A DNA stretch of 64,000 nucleotides from Acanthosepion esculentum (taxonomy: Eukaryota > Mollusca > Cephalopoda > Sepiida > Sepiidae), in assembly GCA_964036315.1 (NCBI GenBank), contig OZ038507.1, forward strand, positions 68,295,232-68,359,231. The letters run 5' to 3'. Below the pieces are notes generated by a model. The model was not told the DNA's origin. It saw only the letters and a program-made list of their open reading frames with translations, and ran no database searches. Shown piece after piece: positions 20,950-30,814 of the stretch. Numbering within the stretch: position 1 is the stretch's first letter; each line of letters starts with the position of its first letter. A program made the translations under genes and the position numbers.

Positions 20950-21221
20950 TTGATAGGTTTAAGGCGACAGGAATTTCGAGACCAAAATTGAAAAAATAAA
21001 AAATTAAAACATCTTGGGAGTGTTGATACATAGGATGGAAAATGCAAAACACGAAGGCGAACTGCGAACTGAGACTGCGAAAGATGCCTTCCAGAAGTTA
21101 AGCAAAGTAAAATTTCGCTGGAAACAATGAAAAGAATATTGAACTGTTATGGAATATCGGTATTCCTGTATAGTATAAACTACTGGACTATCTCATCACA
21201 GGTGAATAGGAGACTTACCCC
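20950..21221 (+). mobile_element. RTE-like LINE relic, 5' part
   Basis: Broken frames contain LGVLIHRMENAKHEGELRTE, AKDAFQKLSKVKFRW, KRILNCYGISVFLY and WTISSQVNRRL, matching the post-RT region of RTE-type LINEs. The text stops inside the phrase that continues at 22697. Confidence 0.8.
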
Positions 21222-21900
21222 TTTGAGCCCTGACCACCGTTTTACCGGTAATAAGATATTCACTAACAGCCCCACGCGGTCGGATGTGGCACAAGGCCGG
21301 GTTTATTGTAGAGTATCCAAGCCCGTAGGCTCGGCCATAAATACCCCGTAGACCCAGTAGAAAAAAAAAAATTAAAAAAAAGACGGGGTCTGGTAGCTGT
21401 CCTCCCAGACGAGACTATGACCTTCGACATAACCTCGACTGAGGATCCTCTCTGTCCGGAGGCAGAGAGTTTGAACAGCCCACTTGGAAGTGAATCGTAA
21501 GTGAACAGTGGTAGAGACAAATGACCTAATGCCCAGTCACCGGTTGAACAGTGGTAGAGAAAAACACTTGTAACTATTTTTATATATACTGTGAAAACTT
21601 ACATAGCGAATTTTGTCTCAGAAGCTCAGGCAGAAGGGTTAAAAAATTTTCAGGAACTCAGGGCTCAAATGCTTAAATATGAATCATATATCTGCTTTAT
21701 TGTTGACGTCATTTCAAAGCCGCTTACAACATATGTCAAGCCGTTTACGGTTTTGTGAAGATGGAGCCGGTGTCGTTATTAATAATTGAGTATATTTAAT
21801 ACATCAGCGGCTAAGCTCAAAGATCTGGTCTGGAGATCACTTGAGACATAGAACTGACAGTCGGCGAACCGTATTGACGGTGATGTTCACATGTCGATTC

Positions 21901-22013
21901 TAGACGGCCATATCATTTTGAAACACCGAATCTCGTACGATCACCGAAGTTAAACAAGGACGAGCCTGGTCAGTAGTTAGATGGGTGACCGCTTGGAAAT
22001 GCCAGGTGCTGTA
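21901..22013 (+). pseudogene. near full-length 5S rRNA pseudogene
   Basis: 113 bp reading TAGACGGCCATATCATTTTG, AAACACCGAATCTCGTACGA, TCACCGAAGTTAAACAAGG, then TAGATGGGTGACCGCTTGG and GCCAGGTGCTGTA. It lines up along the whole 5S molecule, including the 5' strand of helix I, with the mollusc-type GATCACCGAAGTTAA and GATGGGTGACCGC boxes. Substitutions in conserved helices argue against function. It heads the composite units that follow. Confidence 0.85.
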
Positions 22014-22017
22014 CTGG

Positions 22018-22312
22018 AGGTACTGGTGCTTTAATGGATAATGACTAGGAATTGCGAAACGGAGAGCCGAGTTCCGATACGATCACCGAAGTTAAGCAAC
22101 ATCCACCCAGGTCAGTACCTAGACGTGTGACCGCATGGGAGTACCAGGTGCTGTAAGCTTGGATGTGCTGCTGGTGTAATGGATAACGGCACGGAATCGT
22201 CAATCGGAGAGCCGATTGCCGATACGGTCACCGAAGTTAAGCAACATCTACCCAGTCAGTACCTAGATGGGTGACCGCTTGGAAAATGCCAAGTGCTGTG
22301 AGCTTCGATGTG
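22018..22312 (+). repeat. 5S/tRNA-like composite units
   Basis: Two further tRNA-like plus 5S-like units (5S parts at 22076-22162 and 22221-22305), each lacking the first third of 5S. Confidence 0.8.
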
Positions 22313-22696
22313 CTAAAATTCAGACCATGTTTAATTTCAAGCAATCTTCAAAGCCGTCTTATATATGAATCATATATCTGCTGTGTTGCTGACGTCATTT
22401 CAAAGCCGCTTACAACATATGTCAAGCCGTTTACGGTTTTGTGAAGATCAAGCCGGTGTCGTTATTAATAATTGAGTATACTTAATACATCAGCGCCTCA
22501 GCTTAAAGATCTGGTCTGGAGATCCCTTGAGACATAGAAAAATGACTTCATGTCCAGCCACCGGTTGAACGGTGGGTAAACATCTGTAACTATTTTTATA
22601 TCTACCGTGAAACATTACATACCAATTATTTGCGAATTTTGACTCAGAAGCTCAGGCAGAAGGGTTAAAATTGTCCAGGAACGCAGGGCTCAAAGG

Positions 22697-23040
22697 GTAG
22701 TTCTACAGAAGTATGTTGAGAATACCATTGACTGAACATGTGAGCTAGGATTAAGGTTAGAGAAAATGGAAACGAAAAGAGACATATACGTAGCATCAGA
22801 GAAAGAAAGCTGATATTTCTATGGCACATAACGAGGAAAGAGGGTTTGGAAAATTCGACACTCACAGGACATGTTGGTAGAAGAGGGACAGAGCAAAGCA
22901 ACGCATTAGCTACCTAACGATCTTGAGTAAATGTTTGGCAGGACAGCGATTAGGAGAGATAGCAAAAAACACAAACACTGCTATGAAATAGAAATGACTG
23001 GAAGTTGTGGAGAACCATGATAATCAAAGTCCTGAAGGGA
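22697..23040 (+). mobile_element. RTE-like LINE relic, 3' part
   Basis: Resumes with FYRSMLRIPLTEHVS. After frameshifts the tail pattern of this clade appears (METKRD, LTGHVGRRGTEQSNALAT-type phrase, KLWRTMII-like end). Together with 20950-21221 it shows that the 1.47-kb insertion hit a pre-existing LINE. Confidence 0.75.
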
Positions 23041-23049
23041 CACGGCAGG

Positions 23050-23459
23050 TAGAAGAAAAAGAAGAAGAGGGTTAAAGTTTTTTAAAAAATACAGAATAGC
23101 ATGATATTTAATTTCAGTGAAGCAGGCGTTGAACGCATGAGAACATTATCGCTTCGTCTATCTTTCACTTCTTTAATTTATTCCTTCTTCATTATAAGTA
23201 TTTTGCATGTTTTCTTTTTCTCGATAAAATCAAACAGCCTCTCCGATATGACTTTTTATTTCGACTTTCCTCGCAGTCTAAACGGAGTGGTTCATTATTT
23301 ATCTGAAACAATGACAGGAACTAACACACATGTTAACTAACTCACGATGGATTCGTTTTCGTCTAAAAGTCGTAACATTGTTATTTGTTTACCTCAACAT
23401 ATTTTTCAGGACATGTCACACGTTTTCCTTCATTGTGTATGCAAAAAAGAAAAATGGGG

Positions 23460-23462
<3 letters not shown>
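23050..23462. other. unassigned sequence with small open frame
   Basis: A 79-codon plus frame (23101-23340) has a hydrophobic central run, but no family I recognise and no supporting context. Confidence 0.3.

Positions 23463-23521
<59 letters not shown>
23463..23521. repeat. (TA)n-(GA)n compound microsatellite
   Basis: The TA run switches to GA at about 23496. Confidence 0.96.
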
Positions 23522-23526
<5 letters not shown>

Positions 23527-23599
23527 GAGAAAGCACGTGATGTTTATGGATGAAGATGGACGGAGAGTTGTCTGTTCAGTCAATGAACGCAAATAACTA

Positions 23600-23960
23600 G
23601 GTGGACACTGGGTTTAATTACGGTCATTGGCCACTAAAAAGTTACCATTTAGTGGATTTGTCCGGAAGATGACAGCACGGCTCATGGGTGGTCAGGTCAT
23701 TCTCCGACGCCGTCTTGACTGGCGTGCGCAGGATAACCGCAGAATAAAAGCGTCAAAATCAAGACTGACCGCAAAAGTGTGGCGGAGGGGTGCTGTCAAC
23801 TCCTTTGAAAACGTGAAACTGGGGAAGAGCTCTATTTCTTGACGCAGGCACGGTCTTAGAATAGGGAGCAAGTTCTTCTTTCATAGACCATGTTATTTCA
23901 GAACGTGGATGCAGGTGGCCCTCCGCAACTTCCTGCCTCACGTTGTTCTAAATAACTCTT
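23600..23960. other. unassigned sequence; source of the 104-bp copy at 25292
   Basis: 23821-23924 is repeated almost exactly (about 2 differences) at 25292-25395. No RNA family recognised in it. Confidence 0.7.
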
Positions 23961-24408
23961 GCATCTTTATCAATGGTCATTGAACATCTTCTGCTAGCTA
24001 TTCAAAGTTGTTGAGATCTTTGTTCATTTTAACCCCTTACTTCACTTGTCATCAGGCGACGGTGACAGGAGTTAGATTATCCCCCCCCCAAAAAAAATGA
24101 AATAATGCTGCGAGATCTGGGCTAGAAATGCTTAGCCCTCACTTGCCAGCCTCGACAGTGGTAAAAAAAAAATTATTTTACTTTTATCTTCCCTGCAAGG
24201 CCAACGTAAACGATGGCTCATTTTCTACCCTACAACCTCTTTCTACTTACAATGACTTGGGCCATAATTCTTTTGAAATTAACTTTGGACAATTTCTGAC
24301 GGAGTCTCCTGTTTATCTGAGAAGGATTATTCATAATTTGGGAAAGCAGATGCCTATTGTCTTTAATAATATTTGCTTTAAAGAATATATGGCTAAATAC
24401 AAAGAATA

Positions 24409-24412
<4 letters not shown>
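23960..24412 (+). other. unassigned sequence with open frame
   Basis: Codons from 24128 to about 24400 are open with mixed composition (for example GHNSFEINFGQFLTESPVYL) before running into a TA repeat. No motif recognised. Could be chance or part of an unknown element. Confidence 0.25.

Positions 24413-24415
<3 letters not shown>

Positions 24416-24468
<53 letters not shown>
24416..24468. repeat. (TA)n microsatellite
   Basis: TA run at the left end of the repeat shared with 41168. Confidence 0.97.
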
Positions 24469-24471
<3 letters not shown>

Positions 24472-24700
24472 GTACCCGATTGGAAGCACCTTAGGTATTT
24501 CGGCTTGTGATTGAACAAACCAATGCCCAGGGAAAAATGAAGGATAAAAAAAGAAAGAACTAAGAACATGAAATTGAGGCGAAAACAATCGTCCAGAATC
24601 CAAGCTCAGAGTCCAAAGAAAAAACCTCCAAAACGAGTAAAAATTCAAAATAACTACGTAAAGTGCTCAACACACTAAGTAAACCGAACTAATATAAACC
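24469..24700 (+). repeat. dispersed repeat shared with 41168-41400
   Basis: Shares GAACATGAAA, a CAAAGAAAAAACC-type block, GAGTAAA and CCTAATGAGC in the same order. It also directly follows a TA run in both places. Confidence 0.65.
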
Positions 24701-24960
24701 TAATGAGCTAGGTAATAAAATGTTTCATTTTTTTGTTTCAATTTTATAAAACATACATATAACAAACTATTTCTAATTCTAACAGTTAAAATATAATCCT
24801 TGAAAATGGCTAAATGTATAGCCGAAAGCGCTCGTATAAAAAGAACATTCGGGCAGTTTTTATATCATTTATCATCCGAAAAGAAAAACATTATTAGATC
24901 GCATGAGAAATTGTATAAAAAACTAAATAAATACACCTTGTCAGTCGTTTTTAATGAAAC
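24700..24960 (+). mobile_element. Penelope-like tail with hammerhead-like core
   Basis: Runs from TATAAAACATACATATAACA to a final TTTTTAATGAAACACAC at an AC run. The core at 24796-24838 reads TTGAAAA with stem II GGCTA/TAGCC and GAAAG, but stem I keeps only one pair, so it is decayed compared with 35774-35815. Confidence 0.75.
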
Positions 24961-24965
24961 ACACA

Positions 24966-25029
<64 letters not shown>

Positions 25030-25030
25030 C
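24960..25030. repeat. (AC)n-(TA)n compound microsatellite
   Basis: The AC run switches to TA at about 25007, immediately left of a MITE. Confidence 0.96.
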
Positions 25031-25527
25031 GGGGTGTCCATAAAGTTCGTGTGCACTTTTAAAAATTATAACTTTATTTGTATTTGCGATAGAAATAATT
25101 TGTAAAAAGAATTAGAAAGAAGTAAATCTATATTTTTAAGGTTTTATTGAAATTTTATTTAAGTTTCCACATGTCCTCCATCATTAGCAAAACAAAGGGT
25201 AATACGATTTTGCAGTTCACAGAAAACATTTGCCAACTGATTTACAGTAATGCCTGAAATCACATTAGTTATTTTAGCTATACTTAAAACTGGGGAAGAG
25301 CTTTATTTCTTGACGCAGGCACGGTCTTAGAATAGGGAGCAAGTTCTTCTTTCATAGACCATGTTATTTCAGAACGTGGGTGCAGGTGGCCCTCCACATT
25401 AGTTATTTTAGCTATACTTAAAACTAGGTACATTAAACTTTATAACATTTTTTACAGGTTATTTCTATCGCAAATACAAATAAAGTTATATTTTTTAAAA
25501 GTGCACACGAACTTGATGGACACCCTG
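25030..25527. mobile_element. mariner-type MITE with long inverted repeats
   Basis: Ends CGGGGTGTCCATAAAGTTCG and GAACTTGATGGACACCCTG with TA on both sides. The inverted match continues for about 75 bp (ACTTTATTTGTATTTGCGAT on the left). The 104-bp insertion at 25292-25395 sits in the interior. Confidence 0.85.
25292..25395. other. 104-bp copied insertion flanked by 30-bp direct repeats
   Basis: Almost identical to 23821-23924. The flanks 25262-25291 and 25396-25425 are identical 30-bp copies of MITE sequence (ACATTAGTTATTTTAGCTAT...). There is no poly-A and there are no inverted ends. Confidence 0.9.
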
Positions 25528-25537
25528 TATATATATA

Positions 25538-26080
25538 CACTAGCAGGCTTCGCCAGCTTGCTATCTGGTAATTTTTCTAGGAAAAATTAGTTGGTTTTCT
25601 ATGGAATTAATGTTCACTATTTATGAAATGTTGAAGAGGTTGTGGACGTTCAATATATTTGCTCAAATATGACTGTAAAAACAGAAGAAATTAATTGGTT
25701 GGGTGGTTGGGGGTTTCAGGCTTGTTATAGTTAAGGAAGATTTTACAAATAGTTGCCAATATGTTGAAGGCCAAGTAAAATGCAAATTTCCAACACTTTT
25801 CTGCTCTATATAAAACGATATTCCTAAACAGAACTATTTTTTATATGAAAATCAAAACAATCCTCAAATAAAAGAACAGTAATTAAGGACAATTATTTAA
25901 AGAAATATACTTTTTTAAAATAAATATGCAAATTAGTTAAACCTGAAAAGTGATCTCACCTAGAAATAGATAATATATAAGAGAGATATTGAGCTTGTTG
26001 CATCATCTAAGCTTAAAATTCGTGGGCGAATTGAGCCCCAAGTTTCGCATTTATTCATATAGAAGCGGGGATATATATAT
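25538..26080. mobile_element. unclassified element with CACTAGCAGGCTTCGCC start
   Basis: Begins TACACTAGCAGGCTTCGCC and ends TTCGCATTTATTCATATAGA before a short TA run. Such ends are widespread in invertebrate non-autonomous elements, but no coding or TIR evidence allows a class. Confidence 0.35.
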
Positions 26081-26084
26081 AGAG

Positions 26085-26134
26085 AGAGAGGGTTCAATTT
26101 TCAACTGATACAACGAAAATTAAAAATTGAACCC
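26085..26134. repeat. perfect 15-bp hairpin
   Basis: AGAGGGTTCAATTTT pairs with AAAATTGAACCCTCT around a 20-nt loop, ending two bases before the following minus open frame. Confidence 0.8.
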
Positions 26135-26135
26135 T

Positions 26136-26363
26136 CTACCACCCCTTGTCTAGATGAATGGATTTATCGGTAACCTTGGAAACCCTCAAACTATGAATCT
26201 TTCCTGTGCCGTTAACAACCGTAAATTTTAAAAAGTAAGTTACTCCAAAATTCGCTTGATGAGGAAATGGAACTAATGTCTTTGGTTTAATAACAAAATT
26301 AAATTCAGGGGCTTTAGCTTCCATTTCTGAAACATGGTTATCACTGTGTAGCGGTAAAACCAT
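26136..26363 (-). CDS. hypothetical 75-residue open frame
   Basis: Starts MVLPLHSDNHVSEMEAKAPE and contains NFVIKPKTLVPFPHQANFGV and FLKFTVVNGTGKIHSLRVSK. Unlike other frames here it is not a translation of simple sequence and has a balanced, globular-looking composition with beta-like alternation. I do not recognise a family. It may be an exon, a fragment of a mobile element or viral gene, or chance. No splice sites or promoter could be assigned. Confidence 0.3.
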   Translation of the reverse strand: MVLPLHSDNHVSEMEAKAPEFNFVIKPKTLVPFPHQANFGVTYFLKFTVVNGTGKIHSLRVSKVTDKSIHLDKGW

Positions 26364-26486
26364 ATTTTAAATCTATTAATTTATAATATTAATGCTCTGT
26401 AAAATTAAATTTACATAGAGCACTATTGTGTAAAAATAAAAATATCTATAAGAACACCGGATTTTATATCTTACTGTTCTTTCCTT

Positions 26487-26494
<8 letters not shown>

Positions 26495-26561
<67 letters not shown>
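26495..26561. repeat. (TA)n microsatellite
   Basis: TA run of about 33 units at the left end of a SINE. Confidence 0.97.
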
Positions 26562-26562
<1 letters not shown>

Positions 26563-27005
26563 GAAATGGATAAAGTTCGACAATTATTTTAAGACATTTT
26601 TCTGTTTATACATTCTTTTTATAGATACAAATAGAATACAAAAATGTCTTAAAATAATTGTCGGACTGTATATTTCATAATGTGTGACGTCATTTGTTTA
26701 CATTTTGTTACGCAGATATGAATGTCCGCGAGAGATTCATGGAAGATTGAGGTTTAAAGGCTGTAAAATCGACCTTGCTGCTCGAACGATCCTGAGTGGC
26801 TCGATTGGTTAAGAGCACGTCGGGCTAAATCACGGTTCCGTATAGGACACAGGTTCGATTCCGGTCGGAGAACGAATATTTTCTATGAAAAATTCTCGGA
26901 CATTCAGACCGGTAAATGTTGTAAATACTGTTTATTATAAAGCAGAGCATTTACTTAAATATTTGTATCTATAAAAAATAATGTATAAACATAAAAATGT
27001 CTTAA
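26562..27005 (+). mobile_element. tRNA-headed SINE, foldback arrangement
   Basis: An inverted tail fragment (26562-26640) faces a complete plus copy. Its tRNA-like head is at 26790-26875 (GAGTGGCTCGATTGGTTAAG A-box, GGTTCGATTCC B-box) and its tail contains CGGACATTCAGACCGG and CTGTTTATTATAAAGCAG. ATGTGTGACGTCATTTGTTT lies upstream of the head, as in the copy at 62370. Confidence 0.8.
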
Positions 27006-27009
27006 TATA

Positions 27010-27760
27010 TATATATGTGTTTGTGAAGAATATGACTATTTTTTAACGTGTAATCGAAGAACTGAAAATCACCACGAAGATCAGAGTACCCTGTTACCTC
27101 TTCACTATCTTTTTTTTTCTCAACTGAACAGGGAAAAAAGAAAAAAAAATATTTGGATTTTTCCCACGGAGATTCACTGATAAAGAACGTTTCAATTTCC
27201 CGTCTATTCTTTTAACGATGTGGAGCTTAGGAAAATATTTTAAATATAAAAAAAAAGTAGTATAAATGAGGCACAAATATTTGTTGACTAATTATTCTCT
27301 GAGTTCTTCATACCAATTTAAAATAATTTCTTTTGTTTATTTTTTCCTTTTATTAAAAAACAAAGGAAGTTTTTTGTAATTATTAGCAACGCTCTTACCT
27401 CGTTTATTTGCTTATTTTTTTCTAATTATTTAGCACCAAATTAGAAAACCGTTAATAGCTATCATTTGGATGTTTCATTTCTCTTTTTCTTTTAAATTAT
27501 CAGCTTAAATCGGACGTTCTAGAAATTTTTTAGTTTCCTAATCATGGAAGTTCAGTAGACATATTTGGATAAAATGAAGATCTAAAACTAAAAGGAAAAA
27601 AGAGCTTTTAAAATATTCGGCATGTAGACATTTTTTAATCCGTAAATATGCATTATTTTAGTCTTTGGTATCAATTTATTCCACTTCGGTAAAGTGAGCA
27701 ATGGATATTGCGATCAAAGCACGATTCTTTTTTTATCTTCGGTAACACGTGCAAAATCTG
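27010..27760. other. AT-rich intergenic sequence, nothing recognised
   Basis: Many A and T homopolymers. No element ends or RNA genes seen. Confidence 0.5.
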
Positions 27761-27764
27761 CTAC

Positions 27765-27850
27765 TCACAGGACGGATTGAAGGCCAGAGGAACAGAGGAA
27801 AACAACGCATAACCTACCTAGAGAGCTTGACGGGACACAGCACATAGATT
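27765..27850 (+). mobile_element. RTE-like LINE C-terminal fragment
   Basis: Reads LTGRIEGQRNRGKQRITYLE, the late conserved phrase of the same LINE clade as 22697-23040. Confidence 0.7.
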
Positions 27851-28505
27851 GGTTTAGTTTTTTTTTACGGCATATCGACACCTCAATGGGTTATTTAATG
27901 ACGACAACATTTTTATTGCTGGTAATCTTTTTATAATTTAATATAATATTATTTTTGGTTTTAAGTCAAGTACGGCGCCTTTCTTAAGGATGTACATCTT
28001 TCCATCAAGAAACTGATTCGATCCTTTAGTTGTTTGGTTTTGTTTGTTTTGTTTTACGACATATCAACATCTCAATGGGTCATTTAATGCCGACAACATT
28101 TTTATTGCTGGTAATCTTTTTATAATTTAACATGATATTATTTTTGATTTTAAGTCAAGTACGACGCCTTTCTTAAGGATGCTCATCTTTACATCAAGAA
28201 ACTGATTCGATCCTTTAGTTGTTTGGTTCGTTTTACGGCATATCAACATCTCAATGGGTTATTTAATGCCGACAAGTTTCCAAAAATGTATTGCTGGTAA
28301 TATTTTTTACAAAAATGTTTTACTGGTATTAAATCCTATTTTTTCATATTTTGACCCCAGTTTGGGTGTTAACATTTTACCCATAGCTGAGACCCTAACA
28401 AGTGCTACTACTCCGGATTAGGGTGAACCTGGGAACACCAGCAATTAAGAGGTGGTTCTCCACTCTTCAAAACCTCCTGATCAGAGGCCTTGCTGTTGTA
28501 TGTAG
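27850..28505 (-). repeat. family A, minus copy with duplicated tail
   Basis: The tail block (TTACGGCATATCGACACCTC, CATTTTTATTGCTGGTAATC) occurs three times at about 190-bp spacing. The third leads into the full body and head (28340-28505). Confidence 0.8.
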
Positions 28506-28960
28506 TTCATCCGCTTACCCAGAAGGGGGTGTAGTTTATTGTCATGTCTAGGACGCGGGTCTGTGTTATTTTCTTACCCAGGACGCGAATGCAGTTTATC
28601 TTCATGTCTAGGACGTGGATATAAATTATCGTCATACCCAGGACACGGATGTAGTTTATCGTCATACCCAGGAAATGGATGTAGTCTATCCTCTTACCCA
28701 GAAGCGGGTGTAGTTTATTGTCATACCTAAGACGTGGATGTAGGTTATCTTCTTACCCAGGACGCAAATGTAGTTTATCTTCATGTCTAGGACGTGGATA
28801 TAAATTACCATCGTACCCAGGACGCGGATGTAGTTTATCGTCATACCCAGGACACGGATGTAGTTTATCGTCATACCCAGGACACGGATGTAGTCTATCA
28901 TCTCACCCAGAAGCGGAAGTAGTTTATCGTCATATACAGGACGACAGCATTTTGAAGAAC
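28505..28960. repeat. 30-bp minisatellite, about 15 units
   Basis: The unit is close to CCCAGGACGCGGATGTAGTT plus TATCGTCATA. Because the unit length is a multiple of three, both strands stay open and encode SSYPGRGCSL-type and LGMTINYIRV-type repeats. The array is an expanded version of the one or two units found at other family A heads. Confidence 0.9.
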
Positions 28961-28964
28961 ATGA

Positions 28965-29690
28965 CATTCTGTAAAGCGTGCATGATAGGTTATTAATCCT
29001 GTGATTAAATAGATATCGCTGAATAAACCAATCAATTCATCAGCTTTTTATGTGTGTAGGAAGGTTCTGGATTTCCCAAAACGTTATTTGTCCCGTGCCA
29101 TTTAACTCAAAATCAGCTACTTTAACCTTTGTGTCCGCAAACAAAACAACTTTTTCAAAAAGTCGGTTTTTCCCCTTGACACCGCTGTCATTTTAACTAC
29201 CTTCACTCCTCAGCAATGTTTATTGTTTCAAAAAGTGATGGTTAAAATTTTAATAAAACCGAAACATATGATGACTGTGAATTTATACATTTCCTTTCTT
29301 CTTGAGAATTGACAACTAATATCTTAACCAACTTTCAGGTATTAGATTGTTTATTTACAAGACTAATTCTAGATTTGCAAGACAGATCCCGTATCGATCA
29401 GTTTGGAATAGCAATTTCTGATGGTTTTGTCCTCTACTGAAGCAAGAGGTCCAAGAACTCTGCGCGGCGATCACTGAATTTGTACCACGGATTGCTACAA
29501 TTCGAAACTGGATGCTAGCAGACACGCTCATGCAGTGTCAGGCCTTGTCCCATTTTGGGCTATATTTATTGCAATGAAAAAAAAACGCCAGAAATTAGCA
29601 ATTAAATTTTACCATATTAGGAATCACAATACATATCGTATCAGGCATATTGTGCTTATATGACAAAAGCTAATTTTCAAAAGTATTTTC
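28965..29690. other. intergenic sequence, nothing recognised
   Basis: No shared repeats detected. GC is slightly higher at 29380-29540. Confidence 0.45.
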
Positions 29691-29718
29691 AATGGGAGAT
29701 TTCTTTCCACTCACACGT

Positions 29719-29719
<1 letters not shown>

Positions 29720-29776
<57 letters not shown>
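29720..29776. repeat. (TA)n microsatellite
   Basis: TA run with one AAATA interruption at its left end. Confidence 0.96.
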
Positions 29777-29779
<3 letters not shown>

Positions 29780-30090
29780 ATGTTCATAAAAAACAATTTT
29801 TCTGCAGTAAAGAATTCCTGAGAAAAAAACTACTAAGACATATCACTCTGTTAATTGAACTATCTACTCAGTTCATGTCATGTTAACCGAAAAACACTTA
29901 TAATAAAAAAATTCGTGGATGTACCAAATTACAAAATTCAAAGAATTCTCACTTGTAATATTTGAATTTTAGCGTTGCGATTTGCACGTTCCAACACTAC
30001 ATAGCCGTTAATAAATAGCTCATTCTTAAAAACATCTTTCGGTCGGAAAAACACATTTATTTCGTCTTCCAGTTTCGATTCTAAAGGAAA
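29780..30090. other. AT-rich sequence upstream of a hammerhead-like motif
   Basis: No gene recognised. It ends in an A-rich run directly before 30097. Confidence 0.4.
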
Positions 30091-30096
30091 AAAAAA

Positions 30097-30139
30097 CAGC
30101 CTGAAGATGAATGCGTGAAGCATTCGAAAGTACTAGCTG
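30097..30139 (+). ncRNA. hammerhead ribozyme-like motif
   Basis: Stem I CAGC (30097-30100) with GCTG (30136-30139). Core CTGAAGA (30101-30107) is canonical. Stem II is six pairs, GAATGC/GCATTC, with a GTGAA loop; one extra T lies before it. GAAA is at 30126-30129. Stem III is minimal, AG-TA-CT; cleavage base A30135. Related to 61701-61739. Confidence 0.65.
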
Positions 30140-30296
30140 AATTAAAGAATACACCATATCCATTTTATACATAAGGATCTCATCATTCAGTGGATTATTA
30201 GTAGTATAATGCTTATAATTATGTCTACTAGCGAAGGGATTTCGCCAATAATTGCATTAATATTGCTAATTGATTCAAGGTATGATTGACTCTTTG

Positions 30297-30298
<2 letters not shown>

Positions 30299-30341
<43 letters not shown>

Positions 30342-30345
30342 TATT
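30299..30345. repeat. (TA)n microsatellite
   Basis: TA run with one CATA interruption, at the 3' end of the minus-strand tRNA/hammerhead unit. Confidence 0.96.
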
Positions 30346-30350
30346 GTCAT

Positions 30351-30393
30351 CCCCAGACAGATTGTTTCGCTGTATCACAGCTCATCAGTGTGG
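30351..30393 (-). ncRNA. canonical hammerhead ribozyme motif
   Basis: Minus strand. Core CTGATGA (30382-30388). Stem II GCTGT/ACAGC with a GAT loop (30369-30381), starting with the standard G-C pair. GAAAC (30364-30368). Stem III ACA/TGT with an ATC loop (30357-30365). Cleavage base C opposite G30356. Stem I CCACA (30389-30393) with TGGGG (30351-30355) has one A-G mismatch. All invariant core bases are present. Confidence 0.75.
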
Positions 30394-30399
30394 CAAGAC

Positions 30400-30478
30400 G
30401 TCCGGTTACCTCTAGCTCGGATCGAAACCTGACTGAATTGAGAAGTCGGGGATTCTACCACTAAGCCATTGGCGCATG
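30400..30478 (-). repeat. tRNA-Gly-like SINE head
   Basis: On the minus strand ATGGCTTAGTGGTAGAATCC is a good A-box region and GGTTTCGATCC a B-box. The layout resembles tRNA-Gly but the acceptor ends do not pair. It lies immediately upstream of the hammerhead at 30351-30393, so a pol III transcript would run into the ribozyme. Confidence 0.7.
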
Positions 30479-30529
30479 GCAGTGATGAAGGTGAATTTAA
30501 GCGTATTTAAATTTAAAAAAAAACACACA

Positions 30530-30800
30530 GTGACTATTTTCTCTTTATACATTATTTTTATAGATACAAATATTTAAATGAATGGTGTGTTTATAATAAA
30601 CAGTATTAACAAGATTTACCGTCCGGAATGTACGAGAAATCTCATAAAAATATGTACCGTTCGATAAGAATCTAATCTTTCTCGGACATTCAAGCCAGTA
30701 AATGTTGTTAATACTGATTATTATAAACAGAGCATTTACTTAATTATTTGTATCTATAAAAATAATGTATAAACAGAAAATATATTAAAATAATTGTCGA
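30530..30800. mobile_element. SINE tails in inverted orientation
   Basis: A minus tail (30545-30640) faces a plus tail (30680-30800), both with TATTATAAACAG and TACTTAA blocks of the tRNA-headed SINE. The head is missing. Confidence 0.7.
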
Positions 30801-30814
30801 TTTCATAATATATG

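Larger units (their letters stand above)
21222..22694. mobile_element. 1.47-kb insertion with CCCTTTGAGCCCTG ends splitting the LINE
   Basis: The left end reads CCCCTTTGAGCCCTG and the right end CAGGGCTCAAAGGG. A third such terminus (CAGGGCTCAAATGC) followed by TTAA lies inside at 21660-21677, so two related elements are nested. Blocks 21524-21675 and 21676-21851 reappear in reversed order at 22543-22700 and 22363-22542. The 5S cluster sits between. CCC...GGG ends and a TTAA suggest piggyBac-like MITEs, but the outer target duplication is not clean. Confidence 0.6.

Noticed and set aside
23821..23924. Known small nuclear or nucleolar RNA
   Set aside because: No match to U1-U6 or U3 features on either strand; kept only as the source of a copied insertion.
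24128..24469. 113-codon frame as a host gene
   Set aside because: The second half is a TA repeat and the first half has no recognisable motif or start context; listed only as unassigned.
28505..28960. CRISPR array
   Set aside because: 30-bp units are contiguous without spacers.
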